64,000 bases of DNA from Flavobacterium sandaracinum (GTDB lineage Bacteria > Bacteroidota > Bacteroidia > Flavobacteriales > Flavobacteriaceae). Under the pieces are notes generated by a model. The model worked only from the letters and a program-made list of their open reading frames with translations, searched no databases and was not told the DNA's origin. Below, piece by piece: positions 17,233 through 25,936 of the stretch. The stretch lies in contig NZ_SMFN01000010.1 in the NCBI RefSeq assembly GCF_004349135.1, forward strand, positions 62,001 through 126,000, given 5' to 3'. The position numbers and the translations under genes were made by a program. Within the stretch, counting starts at the first letter, position 1, and the number at the start of each line of letters is the position of its first letter.

Positions 17233-18453
17233 TTGAAAAAAATATTTATAGTTATAATAGCACTATTTTCTTTAGTATCATGTAAAAAAACGGAGGAAAT
17301 AGTTCCGGAAAAAGTAGTACAACTTGTTCCTAAAAAAAGCGAATTTGGATTTGTTCTTTCTGATTTTAATATAGTTAATGACACAATCGAAAGAGGGGAT
17401 ACTTTTGGGACTCTTTTAGAAGAACAAAATATAGGAGATCGGCAAGTATATGATATTATTGCAAAAGTCCGTGATTCATTTGATGTGCGAAGTATTAGAA
17501 TCAACCGACCTTTTACATTGTTGAGATCCAAAGACAAAAAACATAATTTAGAGGTTTTTATCTATCAGCCTGACAACTTAAGTTATTATGTAATTGATTT
17601 TCGAGATACAGCGGTGGCTGTATTCAAAAAAACAAAACCCATTACAATTAAACGCCGAACCATTGGTGGAGTATTAAAAGAATCATTGTCTGAAACCTTA
17701 GGCAATGCCAAGATAGAAGGAGCGCTAGCTAGCAAAATTGCTAAAATTTATGCCTATTCTATTGATTTTATGAAGCTCAAAAAAGGAGATCGCTTTGCAA
17801 TAACTTTTACTGAGCGTTTTATAAATGACTCCATTTATGATGGAGTAGAAGAACTCGAAGCTTCTTTTTTTGAATACCGAGGAAAAATTATTTATGCATT
17901 TCCTTTTGCTCAAAATTCCAATTCAGATAAAAAAGAATACTACGACGAGCAAGGAAAAACACTGAAAAATTTCTTTCTAAAATCGCCTATAAAATTCAGC
18001 AGAATTTCGTCCCGATTTTCGTCCAGTCGCTTTCATCCGGTTCAACACCGATGGAAAGCGCACAAAGGAACAGATTATGCAGCGCCACGCGGAACTCCTA
18101 TTACCGTTACAGCTGGAGGTGTTGTAGAGCAAAGTGGATTTACGGCCGGAAATGGAAATTTTGTAAAAGTAAAACACAATGGAACTTATTCTACGCAATA
18201 CCTGCACATGTCAAAAATTTTAGTAAGACGAGGTCAGCGTGTCAGTCAAGGTCAAGTTATTGGTTTGGTTGGAAGTACAGGTCTTGCAACTGGACCACAT
18301 GTGTGTTATCGTTTTTGGAAAAATGGAAAACAAGTGGATGCGCTCAGGCTTAAATTACCTACTGGTGAACCTATGACCGGAAGCAATAAAAGCCGTTTTC
18401 TAGCACAAATAAGTCCGTTGAAGTTTGAATTAGACAGTGTAGCTAATTTGTAA
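17233..18453 (+). CDS. M23 family metallopeptidase lipoprotein
   Basis: A 406-residue lipoprotein with TTG start at 17233; the signal peptide ends in a lipobox at LVSC (Cys17). A long N-terminal part precedes an M23/LytM endopeptidase domain near the C-terminus with HKGTDYAAPRGTPI (zinc ligands His and Asp) and YLHMS. The final motif is GPHVCYRFW, where the usual second His of HxH is Cys. This variant occurs in Bacteroidota relatives and may still bind zinc. Such enzymes cut peptidoglycan crosslinks in the periplasm. It follows TDO by 20 bases. Confidence 0.9.
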   Translation: MKKIFIVIIALFSLVSCKKTEEIVPEKVVQLVPKKSEFGFVLSDFNIVNDTIERGDTFGTLLEEQNIGDRQVYDIIAKVRDSFDVRSIRINRPFTLLRSKDKKHNLEVFIYQPDNLSYYVIDFRDTAVAVFKKTKPITIKRRTIGGVLKESLSETLGNAKIEGALASKIAKIYAYSIDFMKLKKGDRFAITFTERFINDSIYDGVEELEASFFEYRGKIIYAFPFAQNSNSDKKEYYDEQGKTLKNFFLKSPIKFSRISSRFSSSRFHPVQHRWKAHKGTDYAAPRGTPITVTAGGVVEQSGFTAGNGNFVKVKHNGTYSTQYLHMSKILVRRGQRVSQGQVIGLVGSTGLATGPHVCYRFWKNGKQVDALRLKLPTGEPMTGSNKSRFLAQISPLKFELDSVANL

Positions 18454-18591
18454 TTGGACAGTTTATTCAGGTAAAGAAATCCTAAAGAAACAGATTTAGC
18501 TTAATTGGATTCTACAATAGCGCAATTCAATGGTTTTAACGCTAAATTGTTATATAAATCAAAACCCATTTTTCATTAAAACAAATTTGAG

Positions 18592-18599
18592 TATTTTTG
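18592..18599 (+). promoter_or_regulatory. -7 box for pgi
   Basis: TATTTTTG, an exact TAnnTTTG match, 33 bases before the pgi ATG. Confidence 0.5.
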
Positions 18600-18632
18600 T
18601 CCCAATTTTAACAATACTACAACTCCTTTATA

Positions 18633-20291
18633 ATGGCTTTAAATACTAAAAACCCAACAGAAACAAACGCTTGGAAGAAACTGGAATTGCATTACAGCGA
18701 AATGCAAAAGGCTTCTATGCAAGAATTATTTCAATTGGATTCTTCGAGAGCGAACACTTTTAACTTACAATGGAATGATTTTTTAATCGATTATTCTAAA
18801 AACATTATCAATACAGAGACGATTCAGCTGTTGTTAGAGTTGGCTGATGAAGTTGGACTTAAAAGCGCCATTGCTGACTATTTTGAAGGTGAAGTAATCA
18901 ATCAAACTGAAAATAGAGCGGTGCTTCATACTGCGCTACGTGCTACTGATTCCGCAGTTGTTAAAGTGGAAGGAATTGATGTGATTCCTGAAATTTATGA
19001 AGTAAAAGAGAAAATAAAAGCATTTACAAATGAAGTAACTTCGGGTGAGAGAACTGGTTTTACGGGCAAAGCATTTACAGATATTGTAAATATTGGTATT
19101 GGAGGATCTGATTTAGGGCCTGCAATGGTTGTTGAGGCCTTACAATTCTATAAAAATCATCTTAATATCCATTTTGTTTCAAATGTGGACGGGGATCATG
19201 TTAATGAGATTATCAAAAAACTGAATCCGGAAACTACACTGTTTGTAATCGTTTCCAAGACATTTACCACACAAGAAACATTGACTAATTCTGAAACAAT
19301 CAGAAAATGGTTTTTATCAAAAGACTTTGGTACAACTCAAGAAGATGTTGCTAAACATTTTGTGGCGGTTTCCACCAATATTGATAAGGTAACTGAGTTT
19401 GGTATAAATGCAGCTAATGTTTTTCCGATGTGGGATTGGGTTGGCGGACGATTCTCTTTGTGGAGTGCTGTTGGACTTACGATAAGTTTAGCTGTAGGGT
19501 ACGATAATTTTGATGAATTGTTACAAGGAGCCAATGAAATGGACGAGCATTTCAAGATGGAAGATTTTGATAAAAACATGCCCGTTATCTTGGCGTTATT
19601 GAGTGTCTGGTACAATAATTTTTTTGGTGCCGAAAGTGAAGCCTTGATTCCATACACACAATACTTGCAAAAATTAGCGCCTTATTTGCAGCAAGGAACG
19701 ATGGAAAGCAATGGTAAGAGTGTTGGTCGTGACGGAAAGCCAGTGAATTATCAAACGGGAACTATAATCTGGGGAGAACCGGGAACCAATGCGCAACATG
19801 CTTTTTTTCAGTTAATTCATCAGGGAACAAAATTGATTCCTGCAGATTTTATTGGTTTCATAACTCCTTTATACGGAGACAATGATCATCATGATAAATT
19901 GATGTCTAACTTTTTTGCCCAAACGGAAGCCTTAATGCATGGAAAATCAGGAGTGCAAGTTCAAGCAGAATTTGACAAACAAGGCATTTCAGAAGAAAAA
20001 GCTAAATTTCTTTTGCCTTTTAAAATATTCTCAGGTAACAAACCAACGAATACTATTTTAATTCAAAGGCTGACACCAAAAACTTTAGGTTCTTTGATTG
20101 CTCTGTATGAGCACAAAATTTTTGTTCAAGGTATCATTTGGAATATTTTCAGTTTTGATCAATGGGGAGTGGAGTTAGGTAAACAATTGGCAAACTCTAT
20201 ATTAGCGGAAATTGATACGGAAAAAGTGCAAAGTCATGATAGTTCTACAGCATTTTTATTGAATCATTTTTTAAGGAATAAAAAGAATTAA
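18633..20291 (+). CDS. pgi: Glucose-6-phosphate isomerase
   Basis: Interconverts glucose-6-phosphate and fructose-6-phosphate in glycolysis and gluconeogenesis. The 552-residue protein contains the SIS-domain signatures: [37 protein letters not shown], and the active-site block [15 protein letters not shown] with the catalytic Glu and His. The C-terminal [21 protein letters not shown]-type motif is also present. It is preceded by its own promoter and followed by a strong terminator, so it is a single-gene unit. Confidence 0.97.
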   Translation: MALNTKNPTETNAWKKLELHYSEMQKASMQELFQLDSSRANTFNLQWNDFLIDYSKNIINTETIQLLLELADEVGLKSAIADYFEGEVINQTENRAVLHTALRATDSAVVKVEGIDVIPEIYEVKEKIKAFTNEVTSGERTGFTGKAFTDIVNIGIGGSDLGPAMVVEALQFYKNHLNIHFVSNVDGDHVNEIIKKLNPETTLFVIVSKTFTTQETLTNSETIRKWFLSKDFGTTQEDVAKHFVAVSTNIDKVTEFGINAANVFPMWDWVGGRFSLWSAVGLTISLAVGYDNFDELLQGANEMDEHFKMEDFDKNMPVILALLSVWYNNFFGAESEALIPYTQYLQKLAPYLQQGTMESNGKSVGRDGKPVNYQTGTIIWGEPGTNAQHAFFQLIHQGTKLIPADFIGFITPLYGDNDHHDKLMSNFFAQTEALMHGKSGVQVQAEFDKQGISEEKAKFLLPFKIFSGNKPTNTILIQRLTPKTLGSLIALYEHKIFVQGIIWNIFSFDQWGVELGKQLANSILAEIDTEKVQSHDSSTAFLLNHFLRNKKN

Positions 20292-20368
20292 AAAATTTAT
20301 ATTCTTAATAAATTTTGATATAATTTGAACTCAACGCTCTTTTTAGAGTTATTAATATAGTTTTCAAG

Positions 20369-20399
20369 GCCCTGATTGGAGTGAAATCAGGGCTTTTTT
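20369..20399 (+). terminator. Rho-independent terminator after pgi
   Basis: GCCCTGATT (20369-20377) pairs with AATCAGGGC (20385-20393) and is followed by six T. Confidence 0.85.
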
Positions 20400-20530
20400 A
20401 TGGCTAAGTATCTCTGTTTTAATAGTTTTTTTAAGATTATTAAGTTTTTTTTCATCTTAAAAATTTGTCAATAAATGAATATAATTCAATAAAAGTAGTT
20501 TTCTATTGATAAAAAATCTATTTTTTATAA

Positions 20531-20564
20531 AAAAAACAATTAAAATTAATTTTAATTGTTTTTT
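20531..20564. repeat. Perfect 34-bp palindrome upstream of the TonB receptor gene
   Basis: The two 17-base halves (20531-20547 and 20548-20564) are exact reverse complements: six A, then CAATTAAAATT, then AATTTTAATTG and six T. It sits in a 372-base gene-free, very AT-rich stretch, about 60 bases before the -7 box of the receptor gene. It could be an operator, a cruciform or a rho-independent terminator acting both ways. Confidence 0.7.
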
Positions 20565-20623
20565 GGTTTTTTTTTAAATGGCAATTCTTAACGTTGTGTT
20601 AACTTATTAAACTAAAAATGTTA

Positions 20624-20631
20624 TAATTTTG
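20624..20631 (+). promoter_or_regulatory. -7 box for the TonB-dependent receptor
   Basis: TAATTTTG matches TAnnTTTG and lies 32 bases before the ATG. The -33 region is not clear. Confidence 0.5.
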
Positions 20632-20663
20632 CCAAATATTTTTAAACTAAACAAAAAACAAAA

Positions 20664-23600
20664 ATGAAAAGAATTATTTTTATTTTGATTATTTTTTTAT
20701 CAGTTGTAGGTCATTCGCAGGTTACTAGTTCTGCTATGTCTGGTACTGTTAAATCAAATGCTGGAGAAACTCTTCCGGGAGCTTCGGTTGAGGTTGTTCA
20801 TAAGCCAACAGGAACTAAGTACTATTCTACTACGGATGGTAATGGACGGTATGCAGTTCAAGGAATTAGACCAGGAGGACCTTATACCATTAAGGTGACT
20901 TACGTTGGTTATAAAACAACAGAGATTACAGATATTACTGCTCCTTTAGGTAATAACTTAACTGTAAATGTTGTTGTTGAAGAAGAGTCAAATGCTTTAA
21001 GTGAAGTAATTGTTTCTACAAAATCAAAAGGTAATTTCAATAAAGGAAGAACCGGAGCTTCTCAACAATTTTCTAATAGAGAAATAACTGCGGTGCCAGT
21101 AACAGGTGCGCGTTCAATAAATTCAATCACAAAGTACAATGCCAATGCAGGTAGTAATGGTACTTTTGGAGGACAGGATTCAAGATTAAATAACTTTACT
21201 ATTGATGGTTCTGTATTTAATAATGGTTTTGGTTTAGGTAGTGATTCACAAGCAGGGGGTAGAACAGGGTCTACAGCAATCTCTTTAGATGCAATTGAAC
21301 AACTACAAGTAAGTATTGCTCCTTATGATGTACGTCAATCTGGATTTTTAGGATCCGGAATAAATGCCGTTACAAAAAGTGGAACAAATGAAGTAGAGGG
21401 ATCAGTTTATAATTCATTCCGTAGCAATAAAAAAGATTTTATTGGTACTAAAGCGGGAGAAACAGTTGTTGTTCCAGGAAAATTTGAAGAAAAAATCTGG
21501 GGTGCTAGAATTGGAATGCCTATCATAAAAGATAAATTGTTTTTCTTTGGAAATTTTGAAACTATAGAAAATTTAAGCCCAGCTACAACTTGGACTTCTA
21601 CAGGTTCACCACAGCCAAGTGGTCAGGTTTCGGCTCCTACTTTTGCACAAATGGAAACACTTTCTAATTTCTTGCAAGAGAAATTTAATTATACTACTGG
21701 ACCATGGGAGAATTACGATTCTGAGAGAATTTCTAAAAAGTTCCTTGCTAGAATTGACTGGAATATCAATGCCAATCATCAATTAACAGCACGTTATGTG
21801 CATCACGATTCTAATTCTGATGAGTTAACGTCAAACTCTTTTTCATTAGGGAATGGTAATAGGAGAACAAGTCCGCTTGCAATGTCATTCAAAAATAGTG
21901 GTTATGTCATACAAGATAATACGAGATCAGCTGTTTTGGAATTGAATAGTAAATTAAGCAATTCTTGGTACAATAACTTCATCGCAGGTTATGACAAACA
22001 AATAGAAGATAGAGCTTTACAAGGTGGTGGTTTATTCCCAACAATTGACATCTTAAACGGATCGAATACATTTATTTCGGCTGGTTTAGACCCTTTTACA
22101 CAAGGTAATAAATTGTCTTATTCTACATTGCACTTCACAAATAATTTAACTAAAACGGTAGGGAAACATTCTTTATTGTTTGGTACTAACTTTGAATATT
22201 TTAAATCAAGTAACTTGTTTTTCTCTGGATCAAACGGTGTTTACGTTTTTAACTCTTTAACTGATTTTTACGCTGCGGCAAATCAATCAGCTAATACTGG
22301 AGGATTGCCATCTACAACTGCACTTCCTTCACGTTTCCAATTTAGATACTCTGCTTTGCCGGGTGCTCAAGAGCCATTGCAAATATTTAAATCTAATAAA
22401 TTCGATTTGTATACGCAAGATGAAATGAAATTGAGTGATAGATTCAAATTAACGGTAGGTATTCGTGCTACAGCAGTTTGGTTTGCTGATACCGCTCTTG
22501 AAAATCCTGCAGTTACGGCATTGACGTTTGCAGAAGGGCAAAAGTTCAATACAGGAGATATGCCTGATACACAATATTTATTTGAGCCTAGAGTTGGTTT
22601 CAACTTAGACTTAAATGGAGATGCATCTACTTTACTTCGTGGAGGTAGTGGTGTATTTACAGGTAGAGCACCATCAGTTTATTTGTCTAATGCTATTGGA
22701 AATAATGGTGTACTTACAGGTTTTGTAGACGTTAGTGGTGCTGCATTAGCAAATGGAGGATATGGTTTTACGCCTAATCCTAATGATTATTTTATTCCTG
22801 ATACTCCAACTCTTCCTACTACATTTGAATTGGCTTTTTCAGATAAAAAATTTAAGTTTCCACAAGTTTGGAAAACAAACATAGCTGTTGATCAAAAACT
22901 TCCTTTTGGTTTTGTAGGTACAGTTGAGGGGATTTTTCAAAGAAACATTAATGCAATCAACTATTATAACGCAAACTTTGATGCTCCTGTTGGAACGTTT
23001 AGCGGACCAGATAACAGACCAAGATATGCACGTAATGATGCAGGTGTTCGTGTAAATGATAATGTTTCTAGTGCTGTTGTTTTAAGTAATACGGACAAAG
23101 GATATTTTTATTCTACAACTTTTAAATTAGAGTATCCTTATAAAAAAGGTCTTTGGGGATCTTTTGCATACACGCACTCAAGTGCTAACGATTTATTGTC
23201 TCCTGGTTCTATTGCTTCTGGTTCATGGACTGGAGCTAGATCTGTAAATGGAAATAATGATTTGCCATTAGCATTGTCTAATAACAATACACCACATAGA
23301 TTAGTAGGTATTGTAGGTTATAAAATTGAATATGGTAAAAATGTAGGAGCAGCTACATCAATCAACTTAGGTTATATTGGTGAGCAATCAGGTCCGTTTT
23401 CATATTCTTATGGAGGTGACATGAATGGAGATAGAGTAAATAATAATGATTTGATTTATGTGCCAAATAGCGCTAGTGAAATTCGTTTCCAACCACTTTC
23501 AATAACAAATGGTACTGTTGTGACAGCTTACACAGAAGCACAACAGCAATTAGCTTATGATGCATACATCAACCAAGACAAATATCTTTCTACAAGAAGA

Positions 23601-23957
23601 GGGCAGTATGCTGAAAGAAATGGTGGGGTTTTACCAATGTTACATAGATTAGATTTATCTGCAACTCAAGATTTTTATATTACGATTGCTGGTAAAAAGA
23701 ATAACTTCCAATTTAGAGCTGATATCTTAAACTTCACCAATTTTATCAATAAAGATTGGGGTGTAACGCAAAGAGTTACTAATGCGAATGTTTTAAATTA
23801 CAGAACTACAACTTCTAATGTTCCTTTTTATCAATTAGCAACTCAAGTAGAAGCTGACGGAACTAGAGTTTTAATTAAAGATACTTTTCAAAAAAATGCA
23901 TCAACATTTGATGTTTGGCAAGCACAATTTACTTTGAGATATATTTTTGGAAAATAA
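20664..23957 (+). CDS. TonB-dependent receptor, Oar-like
   Basis: A 1097-residue outer-membrane protein. A signal peptide ending near GHSQ is followed by a carboxypeptidase-regulatory-like beta-sandwich (residues about 25-105: SGTVKSNAGETLPGASVEV, YAVQGIRPGG), a plug domain (GARSINSITKYNANAGSNG, NFTIDGSVFN, GINAVTKSGTNEVEGS) and a long C-terminal beta-barrel ending FTLRYIFGK. The plug style and length match the Oar family rather than the SusC family, and no SusD partner follows. The transported substrate is unknown. It has its own promoter and terminator. Confidence 0.93.
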   Translation: MKRIIFILIIFLSVVGHSQVTSSAMSGTVKSNAGETLPGASVEVVHKPTGTKYYSTTDGNGRYAVQGIRPGGPYTIKVTYVGYKTTEITDITAPLGNNLTVNVVVEEESNALSEVIVSTKSKGNFNKGRTGASQQFSNREITAVPVTGARSINSITKYNANAGSNGTFGGQDSRLNNFTIDGSVFNNGFGLGSDSQAGGRTGSTAISLDAIEQLQVSIAPYDVRQSGFLGSGINAVTKSGTNEVEGSVYNSFRSNKKDFIGTKAGETVVVPGKFEEKIWGARIGMPIIKDKLFFFGNFETIENLSPATTWTSTGSPQPSGQVSAPTFAQMETLSNFLQEKFNYTTGPWENYDSERISKKFLARIDWNINANHQLTARYVHHDSNSDELTSNSFSLGNGNRRTSPLAMSFKNSGYVIQDNTRSAVLELNSKLSNSWYNNFIAGYDKQIEDRALQGGGLFPTIDILNGSNTFISAGLDPFTQGNKLSYSTLHFTNNLTKTVGKHSLLFGTNFEYFKSSNLFFSGSNGVYVFNSLTDFYAAANQSANTGGLPSTTALPSRFQFRYSALPGAQEPLQIFKSNKFDLYTQDEMKLSDRFKLTVGIRATAVWFADTALENPAVTALTFAEGQKFNTGDMPDTQYLFEPRVGFNLDLNGDASTLLRGGSGVFTGRAPSVYLSNAIGNNGVLTGFVDVSGAALANGGYGFTPNPNDYFIPDTPTLPTTFELAFSDKKFKFPQVWKTNIAVDQKLPFGFVGTVEGIFQRNINAINYYNANFDAPVGTFSGPDNRPRYARNDAGVRVNDNVSSAVVLSNTDKGYFYSTTFKLEYPYKKGLWGSFAYTHSSANDLLSPGSIASGSWTGARSVNGNNDLPLALSNNNTPHRLVGIVGYKIEYGKNVGAATSINLGYIGEQSGPFSYSYGGDMNGDRVNNNDLIYVPNSASEIRFQPLSITNGTVVTAYTEAQQQLAYDAYINQDKYLSTRRGQYAERNGGVLPMLHRLDLSATQDFYITIAGKKNNFQFRADILNFTNFINKDWGVTQRVTNANVLNYRTTTSNVPFYQLATQVEADGTRVLIKDTFQKNASTFDVWQAQFTLRYIFGK

Positions 23958-23981
23958 TATTTTAAGATTTTGAATATTTTA

Positions 23982-24010
23982 AAAACCACGTTGAGAGACG
24001 TGGTTTTTTT
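23982..24010 (+). terminator. Terminator after the TonB receptor
   Basis: AAAACCACG (23982-23990) pairs with CGTGGTTTT (23999-24007), followed by further T. Confidence 0.85.
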
Positions 24011-24024
24011 ATGCCTTTTTTTAT

Positions 24025-24032
24025 TATATTTG
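24025..24032 (+). promoter_or_regulatory. -7 box for the four-helix membrane protein
   Basis: TATATTTG is an exact -7 match 20 bases before the ATG at 24053. It lies downstream of the ATG at 24011, which therefore cannot be the start. Confidence 0.55.
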
Positions 24033-24052
24033 TTAAAATAAAAATATTAAAT

Positions 24053-24487
24053 ATGTACGATTTTATTCAAAAATTCCATTCTGGCTGGGCTTATTTGGCT
24101 CTTTTAGTATTGGTGGTTGCGGTGGTAAATTCCTTAATTGGAATGTTTTCTAAAAAAGAATTTCTTTCCAAAGATCGAAAAATTGCCTTGTTTGCCTTGA
24201 TAGCAATTCACATTCAATTTTTAGTGGGTATCATTTTATATTTTGTTTCTCCTAACGGATTAAATATGATAAAAGCGGTGGGAATGGGAGGCTTAACAAC
24301 GGAAAGCCGATTGTTAGCACTTGAGCATCCATTAATCAATGTTATTGCTATTGCATTAATCACTATAGGTTGGTCTAAACATAAAAAATTGATGACTAGT
24401 GAGTCAAAATTTAAAACCTTCTCTATTTTATATGGTTTGGGATTATTACTTATATTGAGTAGAATTCCATGGAAAATATGGTTATAA
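24053..24487 (+). CDS. Small four-helix membrane protein (cytochrome b-like annotation)
   Basis: The 144-residue product starts MYDFIQKFHSGWAY and has four membrane segments (about 9-29, 45-64, 92-108 and 122-138). Histidines near helix ends (His8, His50 in AIHIQFLVG, His92 in LEHPLINV, His111) could bind heme, and relatives in flavobacteria are often called 'cytochrome B'. I cannot confirm heme binding. The start is fixed by a -7 box at 24025-24032. The gene is monocistronic, followed by a strong terminator. Confidence 0.75.
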   Translation: MYDFIQKFHSGWAYLALLVLVVAVVNSLIGMFSKKEFLSKDRKIALFALIAIHIQFLVGIILYFVSPNGLNMIKAVGMGGLTTESRLLALEHPLINVIAIALITIGWSKHKKLMTSESKFKTFSILYGLGLLLILSRIPWKIWL

Positions 24488-24495
24488 AAAACCTA

Positions 24496-24527
24496 AAAAA
24501 AAGCTCTAGAAATAGAGCTTTTTTTTT
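24496..24527 (+). terminator. Terminator after the four-helix membrane protein
   Basis: AAGCTCTA (24501-24508) pairs with TAGAGCTT (24513-24520) around a GAAA loop, with A before and eight or more T after. Confidence 0.85.
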
Positions 24528-24571
24528 CTAGGTATGGTTTTTGTAAAATAGATTTAACTAACACAAGATAT

Positions 24572-25048
24572 ATGAAAAAATCAATTACTTTATTTTTTTT
24601 ACTGGTAATAAGTTGCGCAGTCTATAGTCAAAGTTCAGTAAGACAGAAAACCTTAGTTCAAAAAGATTCCATCAAAAAGAGTAAAATGGCAATTGAAATT
24701 GAGGAAAAAAAATTGGATTCTTTAGTAGCGGTATTAGGCGTTTTTAAGCCTTTCAAAAAAGCGGCTCATGCGTCATATTACGCAGATAAATTCAACGGAA
24801 GACGCACTACTAGTGGTACAAAATTTGACAATAACAAATATACTGCCGCACATAAAAAACTTCCTTTTGGTACAAAAGTTAGAGTCACCAATGAGAAAAA
24901 TGGAAAATGGGTAGTTGTGGAAATCACCGATAGAGGGCCTTTTGTAAAGTCTAGAGAAATTGACCTTTCAAAACGAGCATTTATGGATATTACTTCCAAT
25001 AGAGGCAGTGGGGGAATGCTGGTAACTATTGAAGTATTGAATAAATAA
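24572..25048 (+). CDS. RlpA-like double-psi beta-barrel protein
   Basis: A 158-residue exported protein. The signal peptide (to about residue 20, AVYSQ) is followed by a short coiled segment rich in Lys/Glu, then the RlpA domain: HASYYADKFNGRRTTSG, AAHKKLPFGTKVRVTN, VVEITDRGPF and REIDLSKRAFMDI. RlpA proteins are septal or cell-wall lytic transglycosylases that act on denuded glycan. There is no SPOR domain here, so localisation by glycan binding is not expected. The Asp of TDRGPF, important in the family, is present. Confidence 0.9.
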   Translation: MKKSITLFFLLVISCAVYSQSSVRQKTLVQKDSIKKSKMAIEIEEKKLDSLVAVLGVFKPFKKAAHASYYADKFNGRRTTSGTKFDNNKYTAAHKKLPFGTKVRVTNEKNGKWVVVEITDRGPFVKSREIDLSKRAFMDITSNRGSGGMLVTIEVLNK

Positions 25049-25516
25049 TTACCATTTTTGGAAGGGAATTTTGCTTAAATAAGCATTGTAATAGCGTATG
25101 TCCCCGGTGACTTCAGTACCAAGCCATTCAGGTTTATCAAAAGAATCCGTCTCAGCGTTAAGTTCGATTTCTGCAACTATTAATCCTTCATTTTTACCAT
25201 AAAACTCGTCTACTTCAAAAGTGTGATTCCCAGATTTTATTTCAAAACGGGTTTTCTCAATGACACCTTCTTCACATATTACTAGTAATGCTTTAGCCTC
25301 AGCAATAGGAATTTCTTTTTCCCATTCAAATCGGGACATCCCTGTTTTATTTGAATTTCCTTTTATAGTCAAAAATCCTTTGTCACCTTTGATGCGTATG
25401 CGAACCGTACGTTCAGGAACTGAACTCAAGTAGCCTTGCGCAATATGATTTTGAGCAAAAGCATCTGCTTTGAACGATTCGTTTTTAACCAAAAATTTTC
25501 TTTCTATTTCAATCAT
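25049..25516 (-). CDS. CYTH-domain protein (triphosphate tunnel metalloenzyme family)
   Basis: From the ATG at 25516 the product is 155 residues and starts MIEIERKFLV, the ExExK signature of CYTH enzymes; an upstream in-frame ATG would bury this motif. Later motifs include RTVRIRIKGDKGFLTIKG and FEVDEFYG, and the family's acidic strand IVAEIEL. Bacterial members hydrolyse inorganic triphosphate or similar substrates with divalent metal inside a beta tunnel. It converges tail to tail with the RlpA gene with no gap. A minus-strand TACCTTTG at 25680-25673 may be its promoter. Confidence 0.9.
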   Translation of the reverse strand: MIEIERKFLVKNESFKADAFAQNHIAQGYLSSVPERTVRIRIKGDKGFLTIKGNSNKTGMSRFEWEKEIPIAEAKALLVICEEGVIEKTRFEIKSGNHTFEVDEFYGKNEGLIVAEIELNAETDSFDKPEWLGTEVTGDIRYYNAYLSKIPFQKW

Positions 25517-25936
25517 ATTATTTTGATTTTTGTAATACTTGCGATTGTTTATTTGGTCAGCAATAGTAAGTTTATTTGCTGAAACAGACAATCTCTAATC
25601 TCCTTTTTTCTATTTAAAAAACAGTTTTAGTATTGGAAGGTCTTCTTTGTTATTGTTTCTAATCTCAGAATTCAAAGGTATTGAATATTTTTACTTTAGT
25701 CGGTTTCTATTTTTTTATAGCAAATGAAGTGCTACTTTAGTTTGTAGATGCGAAGTTGCGTTTCATTTCTTAGGTTGTGTAGCACTATAATTATAATCTC
25801 GAAAGCATAAAGGAAGCCAATTCAAAAAAGTAAGGGTGTTTATTTGCTTTTTTGCCCTTTTGAATCAATTTTTTATGAATTAGTTCGCTGAATTTGTTTG
25901 GCCTATTTGTATTTTTACAAAAATTGAACTAAAAGA
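25517..25936. other. 420-base gene-free stretch between divergent genes
   Basis: The stretch separates the CYTH gene (minus) from the large membrane protein gene (plus). The only clear signal is TACCTTTG on the minus strand (25680-25673), a perfect -7 box about 157 bases before the CYTH start. I see no ORF, hairpin terminator or repeat. Confidence 0.4.
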
